From Candidatus Fermentibacterota bacterium (lineage in GTDB: Bacteria; Fermentibacterota; Fermentibacteria; Fermentibacterales; Fermentibacteraceae), in contig JAAYTY010000083.1 in assembly GCA_012523605.1 (NCBI GenBank), forward strand, positions 1 to 30,089: a DNA stretch of 30,089 nt, in the 5' to 3' direction. This document shows positions 1 through 7,125 of this stretch, in pieces. The position numbers were made by a program, and so were the translations under genes. Position 1 is the stretch's first letter. The number at the start of each line of letters is the position of its first letter. Under the pieces are notes generated by a model, which saw only the letters and a list, made by a program, of their open reading frames with translations, did no database searches and was not told where the DNA came from.

Positions 1-545
1 GTTTCGCGAGGGGCTCCGCGAGGAGCGTGCCCGGCCTGGCGATCAACGAGCTTCTGTCACGCGTCTCCGATCTCCTGGTCGAAAGCGGCGGGCACGCTTC
101 CGCCGCCGGCCTGGGGTTCATGATCGAAAACTGCGACGAGATAGCTTCCCGTCTCAGGATCGAGGTCGAGAAGATGCTTCCCGAAGGCCCGCCCGGCCCG
201 GTGCTCTTCCTCGACGGCAGGCTGGAGGCGGGCGAAATCGGCTTCGGGACCGCCGACGACATCTCCCTGCTGGAGCCGTTCGGCGAGGGAAACGAGGAGC
301 CCGTATGGATCACCGGCCCGGTGATCCCTCTCGAATGGCGGACGACCTCCGACGGAAGACATGCGCAGGCCGTGCTCGAGGCGGGAGGATGCCGGCTGAG
401 GGCGATCGGCTTCGGCCTCGGAAACAGGAGACCGCCGGAGGGTCCGATCGAAATCGCCTACTGCCTGCGCTCCGAGGAGTGGAGGGGCAGCCGCTCTCTG
501 AAGCTCCATCTCAGGGACTTCCGACCCTCGAAGAAGGGTTCCTGA
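1..545 (+). CDS. recJ: Single-stranded-DNA exonuclease RecJ, C-terminal part
   Basis: The gene enters from the left edge, read in the frame beginning at base 3, so only about the last 180 residues are present. RecJ is a 5'-3' single-strand exonuclease used in recombination and repair. The visible part begins with a DHHA1-type stretch (RGSARSVPG, then GGHASAAGLGF, the GGH motif that contacts DNA or phosphate). It continues into the OB-fold domain with the family signature LEPFGEGNEEPVW. The catalytic DHH motifs would lie upstream, outside the window. The stop TGA (543-545) shares one base with the ATG of the following helicase gene, so the two are probably co-transcribed and translationally coupled. 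The match to RecJ is clear despite truncation by the window edge. Confidence 0.9.
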   Translation, partial: FARGSARSVPGLAINELLSRVSDLLVESGGHASAAGLGFMIENCDEIASRLRIEVEKMLPEGPPGPVLFLDGRLEAGEIGFGTADDISLLEPFGEGNEEPVWITGPVIPLEWRTTSDGRHAQAVLEAGGCRLRAIGFGLGNRRPPEGPIEIAYCLRSEEWRGSRSLKLHLRDFRPSKKGS

Positions 546-2404
546 TGGGGTTCCTCTCCTCGGCCACGCGGGACGCCTTCGAGGGCGGAGCTCTGGAGCG
601 GATCGCGGGATACAGGAAGCGGCCCCGTCAGCTCGAGATGGCCGAGGCCGTAGCCGAAGCCATCGAGATCGGGGGTGTGCACATCCTGGAAGCCGGGACC
701 GGAGTGGGAAAGAGCCTGGCATACCTGGTCCCGTCCATTGCGAGCGGGCGCAGGGTCATCGTTTCGACTGCGACCAGAACGCTGCAGGACCAGCTCTTCG
801 AGAAGGACATCCCCGCTGTGCGAACGGCTCTGGGGGCTGAGGTTTCGACAGCACTCCTCAAGGGGCGCAACAACTACGTGTGCCTGCGGAAATGGCTGGC
901 CGGGAGATCGGGCGCATGCGGCCAGGCCCTTGACGAGTGGATCTCGAAGACCTCGACAGGCGATGTTTCCGAGCTCGAGAAGGAGCCCGATCCCGAAGTC
1001 TGGATACATCTGAGATCCGACATGTTCGACTGCCTCGCGCAGTCCTGCCCGCACAGGTCGTCCTGCCATTTCCAGAGGGCGCGTGCCGAGGCCAGGAAGG
1101 CCGACCTCCTCGTCCTCAACCACCATCTGCTCCTTTCCGGAGTATGCACGGGCGAGCTCGTGCCGGACGCCGAGGTGCTCGTCGCCGACGAGGCCCACAG
1201 GCTTGAGGATGCAGCGGCCGAATGCCTGGGCCCTTCGCTCTCCACCCAGATGCTTCTGCCCCTCTACGACGGAATAGCGTTCAGCGACGCCGACCCGCTG
1301 CGCAAGGGGGATCTGTTGGAGAGGGTGCGTCTCATACAGGACGCCGTCGAGCGCGCCTGCGCACCTGTCACGGATGCGGTCCGGTGGGATCCCGACGGGA
1401 ACGACTCGCTGCTCGAGGAGATATTCCACGGATGCTCGGCGCTCGAATCGGAGATCACGAACGAGGAGGGCCTGGAGGCCGCTGCCGCCGCCGCGGCCGC
1501 CGTCGCCTCGGCGGTTTCGGCCGTGAGGACGGCCTCCCGCGGAGAGAACTGTTTCTTCGCCGAGCCCGCGGGCCGTTCCTCCAGAATCCGTGTTGTCCCA
1601 CTGGACCTGGGCGGAGCGATCAGGAACGCCGTCTATTCGAGATTCGAGACGACCATTCTCACGTCGGCCACGCTCGCCGTCGCGGGCAGCTTCGCCTACA
1701 CGGCGTCGAGGCTGGGCGTTGACGAGCCCGGGTCCGCCTTTGATTTCGGAAGTCCCTTCGACTACTCGAACCAGGCGGTCATCACCGTTCCGGAGGATCT
1801 CCCCGAGCCCGACGACCACGAAGCCCTCTCGGAAGCCGCCTGGACCTGGGCTTCGAGGCTGGCCGTCATACTGGGGGGCAGGACGATGGCTCTCTTCACC
1901 AGCAACAGGAACCTCGCTCTCGCCGCCGAAGCCGCAAGGCGCGAACCGGCTCGCGGGATCCGGCTGCTGGTCCAGGGAGAGACGACCCGCTCGAGGATCC
2001 TGGCCGGTTTCAGGGAGGATCCGTGCGGGATCATCCTCGGGACGGCATCCTTCTGGGAGGGAGTGGACCTGCCGGGCAGCATCCTGCAGGCTCTCGTGAT
2101 AGACCGGCTTCCGTTCGCATCACCCGGCCACCCCCTCGTGTCGGCGAGGATGCGGAGGATCGAGGAGCGGGGGGGCAGCTCCTTCAGGGAACTCGCGCTC
2201 CCGGGCGCCGTGATAAGGCTCAGACAGGGCGTGGGAAGGCTCATCAGGTCCGATTCCGACAGGGGAGTGCTCGTCATCCTCGACAGGCGCATCAGGACTT
2301 CCTCCTACGGGTCGCTCATAGCCAGATCCCTGCCGGCCTTCCGGCCCGTCGGCGAGGAAGAGGCGCTGGAATTCGCGAGGCGCGAATGCCAGGAGGCGCC
2401 GTGA
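545..2404 (+). CDS. dinG: DinG/XPD-type ATP-dependent DNA helicase (Fe-S)
   Basis: A 619-residue superfamily 2 helicase of the DinG/YoaA group, expected to unwind DNA 5'-3' in repair. The ATG at 545 is chosen because it overlaps the recJ stop and is followed directly by conserved sequence; the open frame reaches further upstream but that part is the recJ shadow. Visible motifs: Walker A EAGTGVGKS (K56), motif Ia (STATRTLQDQ), DEAH box (215-218), the TSATLA motif, and motif VI RQGVGRLIRS near residue 560. Four cysteines, C113, C163, C168 and C174, sit between Walker A and DEAH in the spacing of the [4Fe-4S] cluster of XPD/DinG helicases. There is no N-terminal exonuclease domain, so it resembles E. 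coli DinG/YoaA rather than the Gram-positive fusion. It overlaps pgeF by 4 bases (GTGA). Confidence 0.93.
   Translation: MGFLSSATRDAFEGGALERIAGYRKRPRQLEMAEAVAEAIEIGGVHILEAGTGVGKSLAYLVPSIASGRRVIVSTATRTLQDQLFEKDIPAVRTALGAEVSTALLKGRNNYVCLRKWLAGRSGACGQALDEWISKTSTGDVSELEKEPDPEVWIHLRSDMFDCLAQSCPHRSSCHFQRARAEARKADLLVLNHHLLLSGVCTGELVPDAEVLVADEAHRLEDAAAECLGPSLSTQMLLPLYDGIAFSDADPLRKGDLLERVRLIQDAVERACAPVTDAVRWDPDGNDSLLEEIFHGCSALESEITNEEGLEAAAAAAAAVASAVSAVRTASRGENCFFAEPAGRSSRIRVVPLDLGGAIRNAVYSRFETTILTSATLAVAGSFAYTASRLGVDEPGSAFDFGSPFDYSNQAVITVPEDLPEPDDHEALSEAAWTWASRLAVILGGRTMALFTSNRNLALAAEAARREPARGIRLLVQGETTRSRILAGFREDPCGIILGTASFWEGVDLPGSILQALVIDRLPFASPGHPLVSARMRRIEERGGSSFRELALPGAVIRLRQGVGRLIRSDSDRGVLVILDRRIRTSSYGSLIARSLPAFRPVGEEEALEFARRECQEAP
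2391..2396 (+). promoter_or_regulatory. Ribosome binding site for pgeF
   Basis: A perfect AGGAGG lies inside the end of the helicase gene, 4 bases before GTG 2401. It favours that GTG over the in-frame ATG at 2386, which would place the motif inside the coding sequence. Confidence 0.55.
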
Positions 2405-3036
2405 GCTTTCGAGTGGAGATCCTGGAGATCCGCTGGGGACCGGGAGGCCGCGCCGACATACCGCTGCCGGGAGGAGGTCTTCTGAAGATCCGGGGCAGGT
2501 GCGGCGCAGCGCGTCAGGAGACCTCGGGAGTGGTCTTCCCGGCTCAGGTCCACGGTGCGGAAGTGCTCATGAACCCTGCTCCCGGTGACGCGGGCGATGC
2601 GCTGATCATGACCGAAGGGAGAGGAAATCCGGGCGTAAGAGCAGCCGACTGCCTGCCGCTGGCGGCCGCCGGGCCGGGATGGCTCGGCATGGCGCACGCG
2701 GGATGGAGGGGGCTCGCCTCCGGAATAGTGGAGCGCTTCGCCGGTGCATTCCCTTCGGCGCCCCGCGTCCTTGTCGCCGGGCCCTGCATCTGCCGCGGAT
2801 GCTATGAGGTCGGCGAGGATGTCCGTACAGCCGCATCCGGGAGCGGCGCCGGACCAGGGCTGCATCCCCCGGGAAGGCTCGATCTCATGGCCGAGGCTCT
2901 GGAGAGACTCCGCGATGCAGGGTTGTCGTGCCGGGTGCTTTCGATCGCCGAATGCACGAAATGCCGTCCGGATCTCCTGCATTCCTACCGAAGGGATGGA
3001 GGCGCCCTCCGCAACTTCCTCTGGATCGAAGGGTAG
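2401..3036 (+). CDS. pgeF: Peptidoglycan editing factor / YfiH-family protein
   Basis: A 211-residue protein of the Cu-oxidase_4 (YfiH/YlmD/laccase-domain) family. Members were once called polyphenol oxidases; E. coli YfiH (PgeF) removes misincorporated L-Ser from peptidoglycan precursors, and other members have purine nucleoside activity. The metal-site triad is intact: H51 in QVHGAEV, C84 in AADCLPL, H99 in MAHAGWRG. The family signatures GPCICRGCYEVGEDV and CTKCRPDLLHSYRRDGG follow. It is slightly shorter than the usual 240-250 residues, mainly at the N terminus. The GTG start overlaps the helicase stop (GTGA). The chemistry in this organism cannot be settled from sequence. Confidence 0.88.
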   Translation: MSFRVEILEIRWGPGGRADIPLPGGGLLKIRGRCGAARQETSGVVFPAQVHGAEVLMNPAPGDAGDALIMTEGRGNPGVRAADCLPLAAAGPGWLGMAHAGWRGLASGIVERFAGAFPSAPRVLVAGPCICRGCYEVGEDVRTAASGSGAGPGLHPPGRLDLMAEALERLRDAGLSCRVLSIAECTKCRPDLLHSYRRDGGALRNFLWIEG

Positions 3037-3115
3037 AGAAGGTTGTGGAGCGGACTCCCGACGGTAATATTCGATGTCCGAGTGCCGCAGGAGCTCCATA
3101 CCCGGGATCCCCGAG

Positions 3116-3121
3116 AGGAGG
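3116..3121 (+). promoter_or_regulatory. Ribosome binding site deciding a TTG start
   Basis: AGGAGG lies 5 bases before TTG 3127. It marks that TTG as the start of the TPR gene rather than the GTG 84 bases upstream, and gives a protein that begins with a clean signal peptide. A weak promoter-like pair (TTGTGG at 3043, TAATAT at 3065) lies upstream; I do not call it. Confidence 0.65.
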
Positions 3122-3126
3122 TTTCA

Positions 3127-4704
3127 TTGACTAGGCTCAGCCTCATCGGTCTGTGCATAGCCTCTTTCGCATGCAGCCAGGCCGTGGCTTCGGGAGGCGG
3201 AGGCGCAGACGGACCGGTGAACGTAGCGCTCGTCCAGTTCGGCTACTGCGATTCCGACTCACGCTGGATAAGCGGCAAGCTGCACGACGAGCTGAAGCGG
3301 GGCTTCACCGCCTCGCCCGAATACGCCCTGGTGGACGAGGGCGACCTGGCCGACGCATTCTCCGACCTCGGATTCGCGAGTTCCGACTTCCAGTACGGCG
3401 TTCCGCCCGACATCGCATCGCAGGCGGCGGCCGCGGCGGGCGCCGATCTCATCCTGTTCGGATTCATCGCACCGGTCGGCGCGGGAAGCTATTCCATAAG
3501 CTGGAACATCGGGGTTGTGTCCTCGGGCAGCACCGTATCGCCGCCTCAGATAGAGGCCACGAAGGACGCGGCAGTGGTGTCCGCCGCGGCCGGGCGGATG
3601 GTCACGTCAGCCGGCGAGGAGGTGGGCGCCAGGGCCAGGTCGGCCCTTCAGATGGCGGACTATCACATCAGCGTCGAGAACTGGTCCATGGCGATAGCCT
3701 CCCTGCGCCAGGCCCTTCAGGTGGATCCGCGCCTCACCGAGGCCAGACTCCGGCTCGCCTCGATCTATATGCGCAGCGAGGTGGATTCCGCGGACAGGGC
3801 GCGAGCCATCTACGAGGAGGTCCTCGCTTCCGAACCCGACAACTCCGAGGCCCTCGCCGGCATGGGGAACGTGCTCCTCTCGGCCGGCGACCCCGAGACC
3901 GCCAGGGACTACTTCGACAGGGCGATCGAAGCCGACCCCGACAACGCTCAGGCCTATGTCGGTCTGGCCTCGTCCTACAATGCTCTCGGCATGATCAACC
4001 AGGCGCTGGCCAGCTTCGAGGCCGCACTGGTCCAAAATCCGCAGAATCTGCAGGCCAGGTATGCGCTGGGGCTTCTCTACATCGAAGTGGGACGCGAGGC
4101 TGACGCCATCCCGCACCTCGAGCAGGTTCTCCAGGTTCATCCCGACTTCACGAACCTGCGCCTGAAGCTCGTGAGCGCTTACAGCGATGTCGGCAGGCAC
4201 GCCGACGCGGCCGACAACGCCTTGATCGTCCTCGAGAGCGATCCCGACAATACGCAGCTCGCCCTCTACACGGCCCAGCTCGAAGCCCGTGCGGGACGCT
4301 CGAGCAGCGCCATACAGAGGCTCGAGGGCATCATATCGAGAAGCGGTGACAGACAGGCCTATCTCCTGCTCGCCACCGTGTACAGGGACACGGGCCAGTA
4401 CGGTTCCATGCAGCAGGTGTTCAGCCGCCTGAGAAGCGCCTATCCTAACGACCCCGTGGCCAACTTCATGGTCGGAGCCTTCTACTACCAGGCGGGGACC
4501 AGGGGCGCGCAGGTGCCGGACCTCGTGACAGGCAACATCCCCGTGTGGGAGTCGGCGATATCCGATCTCCAGACCGCCGTTTCCTACCTCTCGCAGGTGA
4601 CGGGATACCGCAGCGGCCAGGCGCAGGAGATGATATCGGCCGCCAACAACGCCATCGCATTGTGCGAGGAGAAGATCGACAGGGTAAGACGCTACAGCCA
4701 GTAG
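3127..4704 (+). CDS. Secreted tetratricopeptide-repeat protein
   Basis: A 525-residue protein starting at TTG with an AGGAGG 5 bases upstream. Residues 1 to about 24 form a signal peptide (hydrophobic LSLIGLCIASFA, probable cleavage after AVA). Residues 30-150 form an alpha/beta domain (NVALVQFGY, KLHDELKRGF, YALVDEGDLADAF, GADLILFGFI) resembling the CsgG/FlgO-type domains that sense or anchor at the outer membrane; this resemblance is weak. From about residue 170 to 450 there are seven or more TPR units, for example WSMAIASLRQALQVDPR, DYFDRAIEADPDNAQAYVGL and ASFEAALVQNPQNLQARYAL. The last 70 residues form another helical stretch. Role: probably a periplasmic or outer-membrane scaffold for protein contacts; the partner is unknown. 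Confidence 0.8.
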   Translation: MTRLSLIGLCIASFACSQAVASGGGGADGPVNVALVQFGYCDSDSRWISGKLHDELKRGFTASPEYALVDEGDLADAFSDLGFASSDFQYGVPPDIASQAAAAAGADLILFGFIAPVGAGSYSISWNIGVVSSGSTVSPPQIEATKDAAVVSAAAGRMVTSAGEEVGARARSALQMADYHISVENWSMAIASLRQALQVDPRLTEARLRLASIYMRSEVDSADRARAIYEEVLASEPDNSEALAGMGNVLLSAGDPETARDYFDRAIEADPDNAQAYVGLASSYNALGMINQALASFEAALVQNPQNLQARYALGLLYIEVGREADAIPHLEQVLQVHPDFTNLRLKLVSAYSDVGRHADAADNALIVLESDPDNTQLALYTAQLEARAGRSSSAIQRLEGIISRSGDRQAYLLLATVYRDTGQYGSMQQVFSRLRSAYPNDPVANFMVGAFYYQAGTRGAQVPDLVTGNIPVWESAISDLQTAVSYLSQVTGYRSGQAQEMISAANNAIALCEEKIDRVRRYSQ

Positions 4705-4730
4705 CACTTCACGCTTCGATTCCCCGCTTC

Positions 4731-4761
4731 GCCGCCCGCGGGACGCCCTCCTGCGGGCGGC
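4731..4761 (+). terminator. GC-rich hairpin between TPR gene and obgE
   Basis: A perfect 9-base inverted repeat, GCCGCCCGC (4731-4739) and GCGGGCGGC (4753-4761), with a 13-base loop. No T-run follows, so a terminator is only one reading. It may also lower read-through into obgE, or act as an mRNA structure near the obgE ribosome binding site at 4771-4776. Confidence 0.45.
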
Positions 4762-4785
4762 GCCGCCTCAGGGAGGTTTGGGCGC

Positions 4786-5835
4786 TTGGAAAGCAGATTC
4801 GTCGACAGGCTTGTGATAAGGGTTTCCGGAGGAAGGGGGGGCGACGGGATGGTCGCCTTCCGGAGGGAGGCCTTCGTCCCCCGGGGAGGACCCAGCGGCG
4901 GAGACGGCGGAAAGGGCGGGGACGTTATCCTCAGAGTGGACACGAATCTCGCGACTCTGGCTGATTTCCCGTCGGGGACTCTGTTCAAGGCCGGTGACGG
5001 GCGGCCGGGAGGCCCGAACCAGAGGACCGGCCGTACGGGGGAGGACTCGATCCTGCCCGTCCCTCCCGGAACGACGGTCACCGACCTCGACTCGGGAGAG
5101 GAGCTCGGCGATCTCTCCGCGGAGGGAGCCGAGCTGGTCGTGGCGAAGGGCGGCGCTCCGGGTCACGGGAATGCCCGCTACAAGTCGTCGAGAAGGCAGG
5201 CTCCCAGGTTCGCCACACGCGGCAGACCTGGAGAGAGCCGCCGGATCGCGCTGGACCTGAGGCTTATCGCCGATGCCGGACTGCTGGGTCTCCCGAATGC
5301 CGGGAAGTCCACCCTGCTCTCCAGGGTGAGCAGAGCCAGGCCCCGGATCGGCGACTATCCCTTCACCACTCTTCATCCGTGCCTCGGGGTGGTCGAGAGG
5401 GCCCGCGGCTTCAGCTTCGTTCTGGCCGACCTCCCCGGGCTCGTGGAAGGAGCCTCCAGCGGAGCCGGGCTGGGTCTGAGGTTCCTGAGGCATGCCGAGA
5501 GGACCTCTCTGCTGGTCTTCGTGCTGGCTCCGGACCTCGACACCTCCCCGGAAGCCCAGATCGAAATCCTGCGCGGCGAGCTGACCGCCTATTCCGGAAT
5601 ACTCCAGTCGCGTGACAGCATTTTCATCCTGTCTAAAGCGGACCTGTTGACCGAAGACAGACGCAGGACTATTCTCGATCGTCTTCCGGACGGCACCTTG
5701 GCCGTCAGCGCGGCAACCGGCGAGGGGGTCGAGGAATTCCTGACGAAGCTCTCGAAGGCTGTGCGGGAGGCGAGGAGCTCCTCGCAGGGGCAGTCGAGTG
5801 CGCCTCGTGGAGGGGAGCGGGCAGAAACCTCCTGA
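4786..5835 (+). CDS. obgE: GTPase Obg
   Basis: A 349-residue Obg/CgtA GTPase, an essential factor for late 50S ribosome assembly and stress signalling. The start is TTG 4786, with GGGAGG 9 bases upstream, giving MESRFVDRLVIRVSGG. The glycine-rich Obg fold spans residues 1-158 (GGRGGDGMVAFRREAFVPRGG; GGDGGKGGDVIL). The G domain follows: G1 GLPNAGKS (168-175), G2 YPFTTLHP, G3 DLPGLVEG, G4 SKAD, G5 SAAT. The C-terminal OCT domain of some Obg proteins is absent; the last 20 residues are low-complexity, rich in Ser, Arg and Gly. The open dprA frame begins inside or just after the 3' end, suggesting an obgE-dprA transcription unit. Confidence 0.95.
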   Translation: MESRFVDRLVIRVSGGRGGDGMVAFRREAFVPRGGPSGGDGGKGGDVILRVDTNLATLADFPSGTLFKAGDGRPGGPNQRTGRTGEDSILPVPPGTTVTDLDSGEELGDLSAEGAELVVAKGGAPGHGNARYKSSRRQAPRFATRGRPGESRRIALDLRLIADAGLLGLPNAGKSTLLSRVSRARPRIGDYPFTTLHPCLGVVERARGFSFVLADLPGLVEGASSGAGLGLRFLRHAERTSLLVFVLAPDLDTSPEAQIEILRGELTAYSGILQSRDSIFILSKADLLTEDRRRTILDRLPDGTLAVSAATGEGVEEFLTKLSKAVREARSSSQGQSSAPRGGERAETS

Positions 5836-5930
5836 GGTCCCTGCTCCAGAGCCTGGGCCCCCCCGGCTGCGCCTCCGTCCTTCGGGAGGCGCTGCCCGGA
5901 GGGCGCCCGAACGGCGAAGCCGTCTCAGCC

Positions 5931-6806
5931 ATGACCGGAATCCTCGCCTTGACGGGATCACGCGTTACGTGGTCGGGAGCCCCGGACTACCCGCCGGAAT
6001 TATCCTCCATTCCCGACCCGCCTCCTCTCCTGTTCTACAGGGGGGACCTCGCGCGGTTCCTCGACGGTCCCGCCGTGGCCGTCATCGGCTCCAGGCGGGG
6101 CTCGCCCTACGGCCTCGGAGTGGCCAGGTCCCTTTCGAGGAGCCTGGGAGCGGCAGGTGTGAGGGTGGTGAGCGGTCTCGCGAGGGGGATCGACGGGGAG
6201 GCCCACAGGGGATGTCTGGAGGGCGGCGGGCTGACGATGGCCGTGCTGGGCAGCGGGCTGGACGTCCCGTATCCCCGCGAGCACGCCCCGCTCCTCGAAC
6301 GGATAGCCGGGCAGGGCGTGGCCGTCACCGAGCATCCTCCAGGGACACCTCCCGACGCCTTCAACTTCCCGAGGCGCAACCGCCTCATAAGCGGCTTCTC
6401 GAAGGCGGTGGTCGTGGTAGAGGCGGGGGAGAGGAGCGGGACGATGATCACGGTGGATGCGGCGCTCGAGCAGGGCAGGGACGTGCTGGCGGTTCCCGGC
6501 GAGATCTCCCGGCGCGGCTCGACCGGCACGAACAGGCTCATACGCGACGGGGCCGGCGTCGTGACATGCGTCGAAGACATACTCGACGCCATCGGTCTCG
6601 CACGTCCCTCGAGCGAGCAGGCGGCGATTCCGCCCCCGCAGGGCGGATCGAGGATCCTGGAACTCCTCGCCGAAGGCCCTGTCCACTTCGACCAGCTCGC
6701 CAGGGCGCTTGCCGTAGCCGCTCCGGAACTGCATTCCGCCCTTCTGGAACTCGAACTCTCCGGGAGGGTGGTCCAGCGCCCTGGAAAGTACTATTGCCTG
6801 CCTTGA
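5931..6806 (+). CDS. dprA: DNA-processing protein DprA/Smf
   Basis: At least 291 residues of DprA, which loads RecA on incoming single-stranded DNA during transformation. The Rossmann core spans about residues 48-215: VAVIGSRRGSPYG, VVSGLARGIDGEAHRG, AVLGSGLDVPYPREH, FPRRNRLISGFSKAVVVVEA, GSTGTNRLIRDGA. A C-terminal winged-helix domain (DML1-like) follows at about 230-291. The N-terminal HhH/SAM-like domain is missing when starting at ATG 5931, and that ATG has no good ribosome binding site. The same frame stays open upstream into obgE and encodes LLRSLLQSLGPPGCASVLREAL, which resembles the missing domain. The true start may therefore be a rare codon near 5760-5840, or a frameshift or sequencing error may hide it. 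DprA and the pilin cluster next door both fit a natural-competence context. Confidence 0.9.
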   Translation: MTGILALTGSRVTWSGAPDYPPELSSIPDPPPLLFYRGDLARFLDGPAVAVIGSRRGSPYGLGVARSLSRSLGAAGVRVVSGLARGIDGEAHRGCLEGGGLTMAVLGSGLDVPYPREHAPLLERIAGQGVAVTEHPPGTPPDAFNFPRRNRLISGFSKAVVVVEAGERSGTMITVDAALEQGRDVLAVPGEISRRGSTGTNRLIRDGAGVVTCVEDILDAIGLARPSSEQAAIPPPQGGSRILELLAEGPVHFDQLARALAVAAPELHSALLELELSGRVVQRPGKYYCLP

Positions 6807-6818
6807 GCCGGGAAAGCG

Positions 6819-6961
6819 GCGAGCGCTGCATCCAAGTTCGCCAGCTCCCTGCCGGAAGGGACTCCCGGCGCTCGCGAAGGAGGGCTCACCAAGCGCTGGA
6901 ACAAGCCGTTCCGGCTGTCGGCCTGTTCGCCCGGGAAGGAGGCGCTCCGCTGCGGCGGGCG
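6819..6961 (+). other. Structured non-coding stretch after dprA
   Basis: The interval 6807-7125 (319 bases) holds no gene I can support. Its first half contains consecutive inverted repeats. GCGAGCGC (6819-6826) pairs with GCGCTCGC (6868-6875). GCTGGAAC (6895-6902) pairs with GTTCCGGC (6908-6915) with one G-U pair around a 5-base loop. CGCCCG (6928-6933) pairs with CGGGCG (6956-6961), enclosing GGAG/CTCC (6938-6948). This could be a multi-stem terminator, an mRNA leader or a small RNA. It does not match the hallmark motifs of RNase P RNA, tmRNA, SRP RNA or the common riboswitches I know. The second half is described under the dyad and sigma-54 entries. Confidence 0.4.
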
Positions 6962-7019
6962 CAGAGGTCGGATGCACGGAATGAAGCCGCCACGGAACCC
7001 TGCAGCACCCTGCGAGGGA

Positions 7020-7037
7020 TGTGAAAGGCGATTCACA
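7020..7037 (+). promoter_or_regulatory. 18-bp dyad, candidate activator site
   Basis: TGTGAA and TTCACA are perfect inverted arms around 6 bases. The centre lies about 95 bases before the predicted sigma-54 start point near 7124, a usual place for an enhancer-binding protein (PilR or NtrC type). The arms also resemble a CRP/FNR half-site (TGTGA/TCACA), but with an 8-base rather than 6-base spacer. It begins where the AT-rich stretch starts. Confidence 0.45.
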
Positions 7038-7096
7038 GGAGCCGGCGTTTGTAAATCATTTATTGCAATATCACTCAGGTAAGAACCATTCCAGAA

Positions 7097-7113
7097 CTGG
7101 CATTGTCCTTGCT
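7097..7113 (+). promoter_or_regulatory. Sigma-54 (RpoN) -24/-12 promoter
   Basis: CTGGCATTGTCCTTGCT matches the sigma-54 consensus (YTGGCAC-N-r-N3-TTGCW) at nearly all conserved positions. It has the obligatory GG-N10-GC spacing (GG 7099-7100, GC 7111-7112). It lies in an unusually AT-rich 80-base stretch just before the pilin operon. The predicted start point, about 7124, is only 2 bases before ATG 7126, so translation is either leaderless or begins slightly downstream (GTG 7138). Type IV pilin promoters in many bacteria are RpoN-dependent, which fits the context. Confidence 0.65.
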
Positions 7114-7125
7114 TGCTTATTCAGC

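Noticed and set aside
305..544. An upstream ATG (305) that would extend the DinG-type helicase by 80 residues.
   Set aside because: The extra residues are the recJ coding region in another frame and resemble no helicase; ATG 545 fits the family start.
6895..6961. Possible SRP (4.5S) RNA or RNase P RNA in the structured gap.
   Set aside because: A GGAA-containing stem looked similar to the SRP helix 8, but the conserved AGCAGC and GUCAGG sides are missing, as are the RNase P core motifs.
5798..7024. A 408-codon plus-strand frame overlapping obgE and dprA.
   Set aside because: It is extremely rich in Arg and Gly, with no fold-like pattern, and conflicts with clear dprA motifs in another frame.
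6807..7083. The dprA frame continues open after its TGA for about 90 codons, ending with a Cys-rich stretch (CEGCERRF).
   Set aside because: I considered stop-codon recoding or a small zinc-finger protein. Many other genes here end at TGA in a normal way and the reading frame has no start signal, so chance openness is the simplest explanation.
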